DNA of 17,273 nt, taken from positions 1-17,273 of the forward strand of contig DAOVLE010000100.1 in NCBI GenBank assembly GCA_030631415.1. Direction: 5' to 3'. Position numbers and translations under genes: made by a program. The notes under the pieces were generated by a model. The model ran no database searches. It was not told the DNA's origin and worked only from the letters and a program-made list of their open reading frames with translations. Position 1 is the first letter of the stretch, and every line of letters starts with the position of its first letter. Origin of the DNA: JAAEQG01 sp023133475 (GTDB lineage Bacteria > Planctomycetota > Phycisphaerae > UBA1845). Shown here piece after piece: positions 5,990-13,390 of this stretch.

Positions 5990-7042
5990 TTATCCCTCGA
6001 CCCGGATGCGATCCTTGTTCTCTGCCATTCGCTTTTTGGCTTCGATGTACTCCGGCACGTTCTTGGCCACCAGGGCACGTTTGTAGTAGTTCAAAGCCTT
6101 GTCGAAGTTGCTCATGGCTTCGCAGCAGACCCCCGCGGCAAATGCAGCCTGGTGATCCTCGGGGTCGTCCGCCAAAGCCAGCTTGAACTGACCCAACGCC
6201 TCGGTAAACATATCCCCACGCAGATACTTGACCCCCTGAACGCAGTTTTCCTGGCTGCTGGACTTCACCTCCACCTCGTAGCGCACGGCACAGGGGATGA
6301 GCTTGGAGACGAACTGACGTGCCCCGGTTTCCACCGCCGCCCCGATGATTTCATCGCGGGGTGTCAGCGTTGCCTCGGTCTTGCTGGAGCCGAAGAAGGG
6401 GCTGACCTTGGTCTTGTCGCTTGCCCGGTAGGGCTTGGGCGAGTGTGTGGTCCAGTTTTTGCTGTTGGCGGTATCGACCAGCTTGAAGTCGGTCTGCACG
6501 GTGATGTTGCGGCTGACGGTCTCCGCCTCTTCACTGCCCACGCGCCCGCCGCCACCGCCCCAACCGTGCCCGCCATGGCCCCAGGCACCCAGGCTGCTGA
6601 TCGTTCGCCCTTTGCCTTTGTGCGTCTCGACCTTCACGTTGATCTCGGTCATGATCATACCCTGGACATTGAGCAGCTTGGCCATCGCCATGGTCTGCGG
6701 AGCGTCGCTCAGCCCGGCGGCAGCCATATCGTGCTCTTTCATGACTGTGCCGGTGTGCTTGCGGTCCACCACCTCCAGCTCGGTGCCGTACTTCTCCTTG
6801 GATTCCTGGATCAGGTGCTGGATGTAGTTGGCAGCCAACTCGGACCACTTTTTGTCCGTGACTTCGTTGACCTGTGCATCCATGATGGCCACCGAACTCA
6901 TCCCCTCGGGAAGCCCGACGCTGGGGTTGAGCACGTAGGAAACTTCCACCATGGCTCGCTCCGAGCCGCCACAGCCAACCGCAGTCACCACGAAACACGA
7001 CAACAATATCACACACGCCAAGCCACGATACTTATCGAACAT
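5990..7042 (-). CDS. Lipoprotein with CsgG-like domain, Gly-rich loop and C-terminal TPRs
   Basis: A 350-residue protein. Signal peptide with lipobox AVGC (Cys24). Residues about 48-140 have the pattern of CsgG/LpoB-like domains: VAIMDAQVN, then ELEVVDRKHTGTVMKEHDM, and LLNVQGMIMTEINV. A Gly/His-rich loop (152-169) interrupts a second beta-rich part running to about 262, and 268-327 form about two TPRs (YLRGDMFTEALGQFKLAL; NFDKALNYYKRAL). The frame is open to 7228, but the true start is the ATG at 7042: AGAGGAG lies 7 nt upstream, the signal peptide starts there, and the predicted promoter lies inside the extension. Probably an outer-membrane or periplasmic scaffold paired with the LPP20-like protein downstream. 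CsgG-likeness is my reading of motifs, not a search. Confidence 0.75.
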   Translation of the reverse strand: MFDKYRGLACVILLSCFVVTAVGCGGSERAMVEVSYVLNPSVGLPEGMSSVAIMDAQVNEVTDKKWSELAANYIQHLIQESKEKYGTELEVVDRKHTGTVMKEHDMAAAGLSDAPQTMAMAKLLNVQGMIMTEINVKVETHKGKGRTISSLGAWGHGGHGWGGGGGRVGSEEAETVSRNITVQTDFKLVDTANSKNWTTHSPKPYRASDKTKVSPFFGSSKTEATLTPRDEIIGAAVETGARQFVSKLIPCAVRYEVEVKSSSQENCVQGVKYLRGDMFTEALGQFKLALADDPEDHQAAFAAGVCCEAMSNFDKALNYYKRALVAKNVPEYIEAKKRMAENKDRIRVEG

Positions 7043-7094
7043 CAACCAACTCCTCTCATACAAATTTGATCTGATGGAACGACCACTCCTTGTA

Positions 7095-7123
7095 ACGATA
7101 CCCGCGCCCTCTACAGTGGTCAA
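7095..7123 (-). promoter_or_regulatory. Sigma70-type promoter for the CsgG-like/TPR gene
   Basis: On the minus strand: TTGACC, 17 nt, TATCGT. The start point would be near 7088, about 45 nt before the ATG at 7042. It may serve the LPP20-like gene as well. Confidence 0.4.
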
Positions 7124-7305
7124 GATTGCATCGGAGGCGTTCGATGACCTCGCACGAGGCGCCCTGCCGCACTCCGACGCGTCACGCAAAGCGAACACGC
7201 ATCGAATATCGGTTGCTTCCCAGCTCAAGCAATACTCGAATCCGCGATTCCGTGGTAAATGCCACCAGCGTGGCCTAAGGCCGTAACCAAAGGGGACAAG
7301 AGGAG

Positions 7306-7417
7306 AATCCGCAGATTACGCAGATTGCACAGATTGACAAAGATACCCAAATCTATCCTTATCGCTATCTCTCCGTCACTTTCTCGCAAATCTGCGTAAT
7401 CTGCGTAATCTGCGGAT
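7306..7417. repeat. Inverted CGCAGATTA 9-bp tandem arrays
   Basis: The left arm (7306-7335) has units CGCAGATTA, CGCAGATTG, CACAGATT. The right arm (7388-7417) has the complementary AATCTGCGTAATCTGCG array ending CTGCGGAT. About 52 nt separate the arms. The rest of 7043-7596 contains no gene I can support. Confidence 0.8.
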
Positions 7418-7596
7418 ATCAACGCCCCTCTCAAGAATTTGCGCGTCCCGCGAAGAATCGGGGTATAGTAATACAAGACTGTATGACGATTGCATGGATG
7501 GAAAACCACTTGCAAGTGAAAATCCTCTTCCCAGACACGTTCGTCGGCCTTATCATACCACCCGATTGACGAGAGGATAAAAACTGCTGTGGGCTT

Positions 7597-7628
7597 GGTG
7601 GCTTTTCGTCATCGTTGATGAAGCCACC
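7597..7628 (+). promoter_or_regulatory. Strong leader hairpin ahead of the 33-residue peptide
   Basis: GGTGGCTT (7597-7604) pairs with AAGCCACC (7621-7628), with an inner CATC/GATG stem; a further GGC/GCC pair extends the stem beyond a 2-nt mismatch. It lies 30 nt before a possible start codon and about 14 nt before its SD. Confidence 0.45.
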
Positions 7629-7658
7629 TTGCCTCAGGTACGTGAAAGGAATCGCCAG

Positions 7659-7760
7659 ATGTTCACCGAGTTATTTTCGTCGCTGTTGCTAAGCCTGCTC
7701 CCCTCCCTAATCACCTTGCTGTTGAGCCTGTTTACCGGCGGTCTTACCGGGACCATATAG
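7659..7760 (+). CDS. Possible 33-residue hydrophobic peptide
   Basis: The ORF encodes a single, very Leu/Ser-rich hydrophobic helix: it begins MFTELFSSLLLSLLPSLITL and ends TGGLTGTI. GAAAGGA lies 8 nt before the ATG, and a stable hairpin precedes it. Size and composition resemble small membrane peptides, including toxins of type I toxin-antitoxin systems, but I see no recognisable antitoxin RNA. The reading frame is too short for coding statistics to be meaningful, so the call rests on SD, composition and leader structure. It stands between the CsgG-like/TPR operon and lptB, convergent with lptB. Confidence 0.35.
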   Translation: MFTELFSSLLLSLLPSLITLLLSLFTGGLTGTI

Positions 7761-7914
7761 GTGTCTCGGGCACAACGGTGGCCGATTGGCCAGCCGGGGT
7801 GTTGAGTAACGCTTTCGGTTGCACGATTCGCAGCGGTCTACATCTTCGCAGACCGTGGGAGGGGAGGTTATGCCTACTGCTCTGTCGTGGCGGGACTCGA
7901 TAGGTTGCCCCTGG

Positions 7915-7985
7915 ATGGGCCACCCAACGTAGGGCGGGTTCTACCCGCCTTTTCGGCACGGTGCGGCGGGTGGAACCGCCCTTCG
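7915..7985. repeat. Inverted copy of the 4317-4379 repeat, adjoining lptB
   Basis: 7915-7977 is the perfect 63-bp reverse complement of 4317-4379; similarity continues with an indel to about 7985. The lptB stop codon (7989-7991) is only 3 nt beyond the element. The remainder of 7761-7914 shows only a minor hairpin (7834-7855). Confidence 0.9.
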
Positions 7986-7988
7986 CGG

Positions 7989-8735
7989 TCAGAATTCGTT
8001 TCCCTGAAAAGTCCGCCCCAGGTAAGTGCGGCGGACCAGTTCGTCGTTGATTAACTCTCGCGGTGGGCCTGAGCGAAGTTCGCGCCCGTGGTCGATGATA
8101 TAGCTCCGATCGGTCACCTGAAGAGTCTCGCGGACGTTGTGGTCGGTCAGCAGAATAGCAATTCCGCGTTTTTCCTTGAGGTGCACGATCTCCTCCTGAA
8201 GTTCCCCGACCGCGATGGGATCGACTCCGCTGAACGGCTCATCGAGCAGAATAAGGGCGGGGTTGGTGACCAGGGCTCGTGCGATTTCGAGTTTCCGCCG
8301 CTCGCCTCCCGAAAGCGTCCGGGCTTCTTGCCTGGCTTGATTGGTCAGGCCGAATTGCTCGATCAAACGGGCTGCGGACTCCCGACGCTCGCGATGGGAC
8401 AGGTTGCGCATGGTCTCCAGGATAGCCAGCAAATTCTGCTCCACGGTCAGCCGTTGGAACACACTCGGCTCTTGCGACAGGTAGCCCATGCCGCGCTGGG
8501 CACGCTTGTACATGGGCAGGTGTGTCACGTCGTCCCCGTCGAAGACCACGCTACCTTCTTCGGCATCAATCATCCCCACGACCATCCGGAAGCTTGTGGT
8601 TTTGCCGGCTCCATTGCGGCCTAGCAAACCCACGATCTCGCCACGATTGACTGTGAAGCTGAGGTGGTCCACCACCGGGCGTTTGTTGTAGCTTTTAACT
8701 AAACTCCGGACTTGCAGAAGAGTATTCGTTGCCAC
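7989..8735 (-). CDS. lptB: LPS export ABC transporter ATP-binding protein LptB
   Basis: A 248-residue ABC ATPase that powers LptFG extraction of lipopolysaccharide from the inner membrane. Walker A GRNGAGKTT (39-47), Q-loop at GMGYLSQEPSVF (Q88), signature LSGGERRKLEIARAL (141-155), Walker B LILLDEP (161-167) and switch His in LLTDHNVRETL (H199). GYLSQEPSVFQRLTVEQN and TDHNVRETL are LptB-specific. The frame is open to a TTG at 8777, and there is an ATG at 8753, but the GGGAGG sits right on that ATG. GTG at 8735 lies 11 nt after GGAGG and gives an N-terminus (MATNTLLQVRSLVKSY) like E. coli LptB, so it was chosen. No lptA, C, F or G is in the window. Confidence 0.93.
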   Translation of the reverse strand: MATNTLLQVRSLVKSYNKRPVVDHLSFTVNRGEIVGLLGRNGAGKTTSFRMVVGMIDAEEGSVVFDGDDVTHLPMYKRAQRGMGYLSQEPSVFQRLTVEQNLLAILETMRNLSHRERRESAARLIEQFGLTNQARQEARTLSGGERRKLEIARALVTNPALILLDEPFSGVDPIAVGELQEEIVHLKEKRGIAILLTDHNVRETLQVTDRSYIIDHGRELRSGPPRELINDELVRRTYLGRTFQGNEF

Positions 8736-9120
8736 GTTTAACAAAACCTCCATCCTCCCGTCAGGAGCGTGGTCCAATTGTTGAAAACCGATAGGGAATA
8801 TGCCCTAGCCACTTGCCTGCCAGAGGCTTAGAACCGATCCGAAGATAGCCGACACAGACAGCCAGGAAATCCCCCGGATTTGCCGGATGCAGCTCAACCT
8901 ATTGCAAATAAAAGAGATACGGCAATCGCTGCCTCGTTTGAGGAACGGTCGTGCATTTTGCCTGAATTCAGCAGAACTTATCTTCACTCGAATCCTCATA
9001 CTAAGCACTAGCCGCGCCACGGCTGTTAACAACCTGTGCATAGTGCTCGGCGCACGACGTTTCCCTGCCACCTCTGCCCCATAAAACACACCAATTGTGA
9101 CCCAATCCCGAGCGTCCTCC

Positions 9121-9332
9121 CAATCAGTACCGCGATCAGTACCGCGACCGTAAGGGAGCGGCCTACCCCGTAGGGCAGGTTGAAAACCTGCCGCAATTCG
9201 TGTCCCCCACCGCTAAAGCGATGGGCCACCCCGCGATCAGTACCGCGACCGTAAGGGAGCGGCTAATCCGAGTAGGGCCGCTCCCTTACGGTCGCGGTAC
9301 TGATCGCGGTACTGATCGCGGTACTGATCGGA
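9121..9332. repeat. Composite repeat island between lepB and lptB
   Basis: A 32-bp block (starting CGCGATCAGTACCGCGACCG, 9131-9162) is repeated directly at 9232-9263 and in inverted form from 9277, where the 12-bp unit GCGGTACTGATC is repeated three times. Between the direct copies lie a GCAGGTT/AACCTGC hairpin (9173-9192) and one arm of the GCTAAAGC element (about 9196-9231). The rest of 8778-9364 carries no gene I can support. Confidence 0.85.
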
Positions 9333-9364
9333 TTCCCTCTCGACAATGCTCTGCACTCTCTGCA

Positions 9365-11155
9365 TCACCGAATCCATCTCATACGCCCAACGTCGGGGAT
9401 AACGCCCAGGCGATCGAGGATCGGAATGAATGCCGAACGATGCCCACTGGGCCAGTAGACAAAAAACGCCCGCCCGATCAACTGGTCCTCAGCCACCGTC
9501 CCGAGTTGGTAATCCTCCCCGCGCCCCGTCAAGTGCGGCCCCACGCGAGACCACAATCTGGAATCGCCACTGGCTGGGCTGTTGTCGCCCAGCATGAAGT
9601 ACTCGCCGTCCCGCAGGAGAATGGGATTGCCCGTGCATCCCCACGCTACGCGGGCGAAGCCGGCAAGCCCCGCCGCGTGATGGGCAACCCTCCGCTCGGG
9701 TGAACGATAGTGCACATCGCGCTCGGTAACCACATGCGCCAATTCCACGGATGCCCCGCAGGCCCATATCTGGATTTCGCCCGTATCCGAACTGCAATCC
9801 AGTTCGCGCAGTGCCGCGATGTCCGGAGAGAACTGCTCCGCTGTAGTCTCCAGCAACAACTCGCCGTTGATCCTCAGCGATACATGATAGTCCACGTTCT
9901 GAAAATCAACGACGATAGACTGACCGGGCTCCAATGACGGCAGCTTGTTGGCGGACAACGGTTTTTCCACCGTAGGCCGATCACCGGCGGTTTCATAAAG
10001 TCGTAGCGTGCCGTCGGTGCTCAGTTCCGCCCAGAAAGAACGTTCTCGTTTAGGCAACTGGAGGTCCAGGGTTCCGTTGCCCCCGGACCAGGTGCATACA
10101 AACCGCAGACGTACATCGGTGACCCCGGACTCCCGCCCTTTATCCTCGTTTACCACGTATGCTCTACCGCCGTGGTCCTCTCTGATCTCGCGGATCACGT
10201 TATAGCCGACCCGGTCGTTCGCCTTTTTCCCGCGCAACGCCAATCCTTGGGGCAGCTCATTGTCGTTGTCGGACTGGAATCGCAGCTTTCTGCCGGAGGT
10301 CTCCCATCCGCTCGTCGCCGAGTCGATTTTGGCCCAATGCGGCTGATCGGGCAGGGACGAGCCAGGTGGGAAATCGTGGTCGTAAAGCACTGTCCACAAT
10401 TCCTTCTGAGCCAACGGGGTCTTGCGGCAGATTCGCATCTCCTGGGCCAACTCATCGAGCACGTCATCCCATCTGGCCGCCAGATCAAATTCGAGCTGAC
10501 GGGCTGCGGGGTTCCGTTTGTCGTTCGAGCTACGTCGCAGATATTTCGCGTGCCGGGCATCGTCCAGGGCCTTTAGGGTTGACTCGGAGAGTTGCTCGAC
10601 CGGCACCGTATAGACGTCGCCGTCGATGATCTCCAACACCTCGTCGGGCAAGCCCACCATACGCTTGATGAAGTTGGTGACACCATCAGATATGTCCGGG
10701 TCGCTGGGGTCCTTGAACAGCGTCACGTCCCATCGCTTAGGCCCCAACCACTTGCCGCCGACATCATAAGGCCATTTCAACGCCAGAATGCGGTCACCGG
10801 ATTCCCCGTTGCCCTTCACATCATTGATTTCGGTCAGCCGATTGGCGTAGTTGCAATTGGGGCACATCGCCACATGGTTTGGCCCCAACACGCGGCGCCC
10901 CCGAGCCGCGGACGCGGGGTCCGTCAGGCCGTAGGCAAATTCCCATCCGCAGTCGCGGCAAACCATCGTCCCGTGTTTGCCGTACAGCGTGGCAGCCATG
11001 GAACCGGTGGGAATAACAAAGGCTTCAATAACGAAAGCCCGGAAAACAAATGCCAAAATGAACGCAACGATAATCGAATCGGCAGTTTCTCGAATCCCTT
11101 CCTTGTGGCGTGGAGGGGAATCGGACGGTTCGGTCGAAGTCTGTTTTGCAGCCAT
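9365..11155 (-). CDS. lepB: Signal peptidase I with zinc-ribbon-like and large periplasmic insertions
   Basis: At 596 residues it is far longer than typical signal peptidase I (about 200-320). One N-terminal membrane helix (about 23-48) leads into the box with the nucleophile, IPTGSMAATL (Ser52). The general base is Lys164 in NFIKRMVGLPDEVLEI, and the C-terminal conserved box is GDNSPASGDSR (523-533), so the Ser/Lys dyad is intact. Between Ser and Lys is a four-cysteine pattern CxxC (66-69) and CPNC (98-101), like a zinc ribbon. Between about 175 and 505 is an insertion of about 330 residues whose second half (about 345-470) is beta-rich, resembling a concanavalin-like sandwich. The ATG at 11155 has only a weak GTGGGA SD. 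It follows the diguanylate cyclase gene after 164 nt containing the heptamer repeat. Confidence 0.9.
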   Translation of the reverse strand: MAAKQTSTEPSDSPPRHKEGIRETADSIIVAFILAFVFRAFVIEAFVIPTGSMAATLYGKHGTMVCRDCGWEFAYGLTDPASAARGRRVLGPNHVAMCPNCNYANRLTEINDVKGNGESGDRILALKWPYDVGGKWLGPKRWDVTLFKDPSDPDISDGVTNFIKRMVGLPDEVLEIIDGDVYTVPVEQLSESTLKALDDARHAKYLRRSSNDKRNPAARQLEFDLAARWDDVLDELAQEMRICRKTPLAQKELWTVLYDHDFPPGSSLPDQPHWAKIDSATSGWETSGRKLRFQSDNDNELPQGLALRGKKANDRVGYNVIREIREDHGGRAYVVNEDKGRESGVTDVRLRFVCTWSGGNGTLDLQLPKRERSFWAELSTDGTLRLYETAGDRPTVEKPLSANKLPSLEPGQSIVVDFQNVDYHVSLRINGELLLETTAEQFSPDIAALRELDCSSDTGEIQIWACGASVELAHVVTERDVHYRSPERRVAHHAAGLAGFARVAWGCTGNPILLRDGEYFMLGDNSPASGDSRLWSRVGPHLTGRGEDYQLGTVAEDQLIGRAFFVYWPSGHRSAFIPILDRLGVIPDVGRMRWIR

Positions 11156-11182
11156 TACTGTCCCACCCGTCTCGACTAATTA

Positions 11183-11258
11183 AGTCCAAAGTCCAACGTC
11201 CAAGGTCCCGATGGTTACTGACTTTGGACTTTGGACCAGGGACTTTGGACTTGTCCCG
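11183..11258. repeat. Inverted heptamer arrays, second copy of the GTCCAAA/GGACTTT family
   Basis: The left arm (11183-11210) has GTCCAAA, GTCCAAC, GTCCAAG heptamers; the right arm (11220-11258) has GACTTTG-period units broken by CAGG. It sits in the 164-nt gap between the GGDEF gene and lepB, so any shared transcript passes through it. Confidence 0.85.
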
Positions 11259-11319
11259 GTTTGGATTACCACACAGCAGGGCGAATCCTACCGCCTTATG
11301 GCCCCAACGGGAAGCGCAA

Positions 11320-12654
11320 TCAACATCGGCTGCCATCGGAACCCTGTAATCGTCCCGATGATTCCTCACCGATATGGAAAATCCGATTTTTGCCCGCCTT
11401 TTTGGCGAGCAACAGCGCCTGGTCGGCACGGGTGAGCAGTTCTTCCGGCGTGTTGCCGTCCCAGGGGAAGCCGGCTAATCCACCGCTGATGGTCAGTTGG
11501 CAAGGCCCGAACTGTTGCAGGGCATCGAACTTGTGCGTGCTGAGAGCTTCGGTGAAGCGGTGCAGCACGATCATGGCATCATCCGGGTGGGCACTGCCAG
11601 CCACCCGCGGTTGCTCCGCATCCCAGAACACCACAGCGAACTCGTCGCCCCCGTATCGGGCGACAAGATCGTGCTCACGACAATGTTCCTTGAACAGCTT
11701 GCCCACCCCGCGAATAATCTCGTCACCGGCATCATGCCCGCAGGTGTCGTTGTAGCGCTTGAAATCGTCGATGTCGAACAGCAAAACCGTCACACAGAAA
11801 CGCTCGCGGTCCGCACGAGCCAACACATCAGAAAGGAATTCCCGCAAAGCCCGACGATTGGGCAACCTGCTCAATTCGTCCGTCAAAGCCAGCTCATGCC
11901 ACTGCCGCTGGGCACGTGCCGCCTTGAGCAACCGGCTGGTCAAGCCCGCGTAGTGGCACAGCTTGTCCACCTCCGCATGGCTATACGGGCTTCCCGCTCG
12001 CACCCCCAACGAAATGTGCCCCACCAGGTTGCCGTCATCCCGGATCGGCTCCACCAAAGCCGGATCAGGGCCGACCTCGCCTGCCTCGACAACGCTGCCC
12101 TCCACCACGATGCGGACGCCGGCGCCGTCGAAGGCAGCCGCAACAAGGTTCGCAATCCGCGACATGAAGGAACGCCCATCCTCCGCCAGATACTCCAACA
12201 AATCGCCCAAACGGCCCAATTCTGCCATGGCGGATGATGCGGCAGAACCCGATTCAGCCAATTGCCACTGCTCGGGGCGAGCATAACCGATCGCCTGGTC
12301 AAGCTCCAAGCCGTCCAGCGGGTAGAGCAAATAATCGTTGGCTCCGGACGACAGACCGCGTCGGGCCAACGGCTCACCCTCCGGCGAACAGCACAGGATC
12401 AGCGGGGTCTTCTCTCCGGCAGCCTCACGCAAGCCTGTCACCTGCTGCTGGATTTTTCCGCAAGTGCAGTCTACATATGCCAGAACCGCCCGGCATCGAT
12501 GGCAACACAGGTCGCTGATGCCCGCCAGGGTGCTGGGCGCCTCCGCGACTTCCCAACCCGGGTATCTGTCCCGAATCTGGGTACGCAGCGCCTCATCACC
12601 GCCGATTACCAGAAGACGCTCCTTGGCAAATGAATAGGAATCCGGCTGAATCAA
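11320..12654 (-). CDS. Diguanylate cyclase with pseudo-receiver N-terminus
   Basis: A 444-residue protein expected to make c-di-GMP. Residues about 12-125 look like a degenerate response-regulator receiver (LLVIGGDEALR, YVD62, GANDYLLYPLD with the usual switch Lys replaced). About 150-245 resemble a GAF-like sensor, and about 255-430 are the GGDEF domain with LTDELSRLPNRRAL, FDIDDFKRYND and intact YGGDEF (335-339 for GGDEF). REHD (326-329) five residues before GGDEF is a complete RxxD inhibitory site, so product feedback is expected. The receiver carries a dense Cys group (C50, C51, C54, C63, C65). The start is TTG, with an exceptionally good AGGAGGA 6-7 nt upstream, and it overlaps the TGA of the preceding gene (TTGA). 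Confidence 0.92.
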   Translation of the reverse strand: MIQPDSYSFAKERLLVIGGDEALRTQIRDRYPGWEVAEAPSTLAGISDLCCHRCRAVLAYVDCTCGKIQQQVTGLREAAGEKTPLILCCSPEGEPLARRGLSSGANDYLLYPLDGLELDQAIGYARPEQWQLAESGSAASSAMAELGRLGDLLEYLAEDGRSFMSRIANLVAAAFDGAGVRIVVEGSVVEAGEVGPDPALVEPIRDDGNLVGHISLGVRAGSPYSHAEVDKLCHYAGLTSRLLKAARAQRQWHELALTDELSRLPNRRALREFLSDVLARADRERFCVTVLLFDIDDFKRYNDTCGHDAGDEIIRGVGKLFKEHCREHDLVARYGGDEFAVVFWDAEQPRVAGSAHPDDAMIVLHRFTEALSTHKFDALQQFGPCQLTISGGLAGFPWDGNTPEELLTRADQALLLAKKAGKNRIFHIGEESSGRLQGSDGSRC

Positions 12655-13205
12655 TCTCTGTCCTCCTCCTCATGTTTGCCGCGTGTGGTGGGGCATTCAC
12701 CCCGGTTCGGCGGGGTTCGCACCGGCTCGCCGCTGGATTTTCGCCACGGCACGCGCACCTCCGGCGAAGGCGTGCTCTCTGCCGGCTTCTCAGCAGTTTG
12801 ATCTGCCGGGTCTGTCGGGTTTTCAGCAGCACCCTCGACTTTCCCGCGAAGCTCCTGAATCAGCTTCTCCCAGTTGGCGGCGGTCAGTACACCATAAGCC
12901 CCGGCTCGCATTGCCGCTTCCAGCTTGTCCGCGGCTTCGGCGCACCCGCAGACGTAAATTGCCGTCCGCCGGTGGTGCCGCGAGACCAGCCCGAAAAACT
13001 CAAACTCAGACGCATCCAGAAAATCGACACAAACAATAACCGCACTCGGCGTCACCTTGCCCCGCCCCAAAAGAGCCAGCGCCAGGTAGACATCATCGAC
13101 CCGTTTTATCTCAAGCCCCGCCTGGGTGAGGCAATCCTCCCAGAGTTGGCAATCCGGCCCTTGGCTGCCGCCTACATACAGAATTATAGGTCTCGCTTCA
13201 GCCAT
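12651..13205 (-). CDS. Pseudo-receiver domain protein coupled to the diguanylate cyclase
   Basis: A 184-residue protein. Residues about 6-120 follow the receiver pattern (ILYVGG start, VIVCVDFLDASEFEF with D61 where the phosphoacceptor would be, IYVCGCAEA, RAGAYGVLTAAN), but the usual acidic pair and KP motif are missing, so phosphorylation is doubtful. The last 60 residues are Pro/Glu/Arg-rich and probably disordered; their GAG codons (KHEEED) double as the Shine-Dalgarno of the downstream cyclase. The frame is open upstream to a GTG at 13295, but the predicted transcription start (about 13289) excludes that; the ATG at 13205 has no clear SD. A partner or regulator of the cyclase is the natural reading; this is inference from the operon. 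Confidence 0.7.
   Translation of the reverse strand: MAEARPIILYVGGSQGPDCQLWEDCLTQAGLEIKRVDDVYLALALLGRGKVTPSAVIVCVDFLDASEFEFFGLVSRHHRRTAIYVCGCAEAADKLEAAMRAGAYGVLTAANWEKLIQELRGKVEGAAENPTDPADQTAEKPAESTPSPEVRVPWRKSSGEPVRTPPNRGECPTTRGKHEEEDRD
12661..12670 (-). promoter_or_regulatory. Ribosome-binding site that fixes the TTG start of the cyclase
   Basis: AGGAGGAGGA on the minus strand, ending 6-7 nt before the TTG at 12654. It lies inside the coding sequence of the upstream gene, as expected for translational coupling. Confidence 0.8.
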
Positions 13206-13295
13206 GATGGGAAACCCGACCAAACACCCGCAACGCACAATAGGGAAGCGACCTGAAGAAGACCCTTCCACTCCCGCAAACTTCCCTATTTTCAC

Positions 13296-13324
13296 AGTTT
13301 AGGCAACCTTTCTGCCCAGGTCAA
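13296..13324 (-). promoter_or_regulatory. Sigma70-type promoter for the pseudo-receiver/cyclase operon
   Basis: On the minus strand: TTGACC (five of six), 17-nt spacer, TAAACT. It predicts a start near 13289 and a leader of about 84 nt to the ATG at 13205. Confidence 0.5.
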
Positions 13325-13345
13325 TCCTCGGCATTCAAATCAGTC

Positions 13346-13368
13346 CCCCACCCTCAGAGAGGGTGGGG
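13346..13368. repeat. Perfect 10-bp stem CCCCACCCTC/GAGGGTGGGG
   Basis: A 10-bp perfect stem with a 3-nt AGA loop, just upstream of the promoter of the cyclase operon. It is another member of the intergenic palindrome set. Confidence 0.8.
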
Positions 13369-13390
13369 CACCCGCGTTCCCCGTTGGGGA

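Noticed and set aside
6152..7069. 305-codon plus-strand open frame
   Set aside because: Antisense shadow of the CsgG-like/TPR lipoprotein gene, with His/Leu/Gly-biased sequence and no recognisable features.
8790..8830. TGGCAG...GCT sequence upstream of lptB as a sigma54 promoter
   Set aside because: The -12 GC element does not fit and the spacing is off; chance similarity.
9131..9263. Two 32-bp direct repeats with a 69-bp spacer, CRISPR-like at first sight
   Set aside because: Only two copies, the spacer consists of other repeat families, and a third copy is inverted; no cas gene.
10592..11179. 195-codon plus-strand open frame
   Set aside because: Antisense to the signal peptidase catalytic region; no motif or convincing start.
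13206..13295. 30-codon N-terminal extension of the pseudo-receiver protein from a GTG
   Set aside because: The predicted transcription start (about 13289) lies inside it, it has no SD, and the receiver fold begins at the ATG at 13205.
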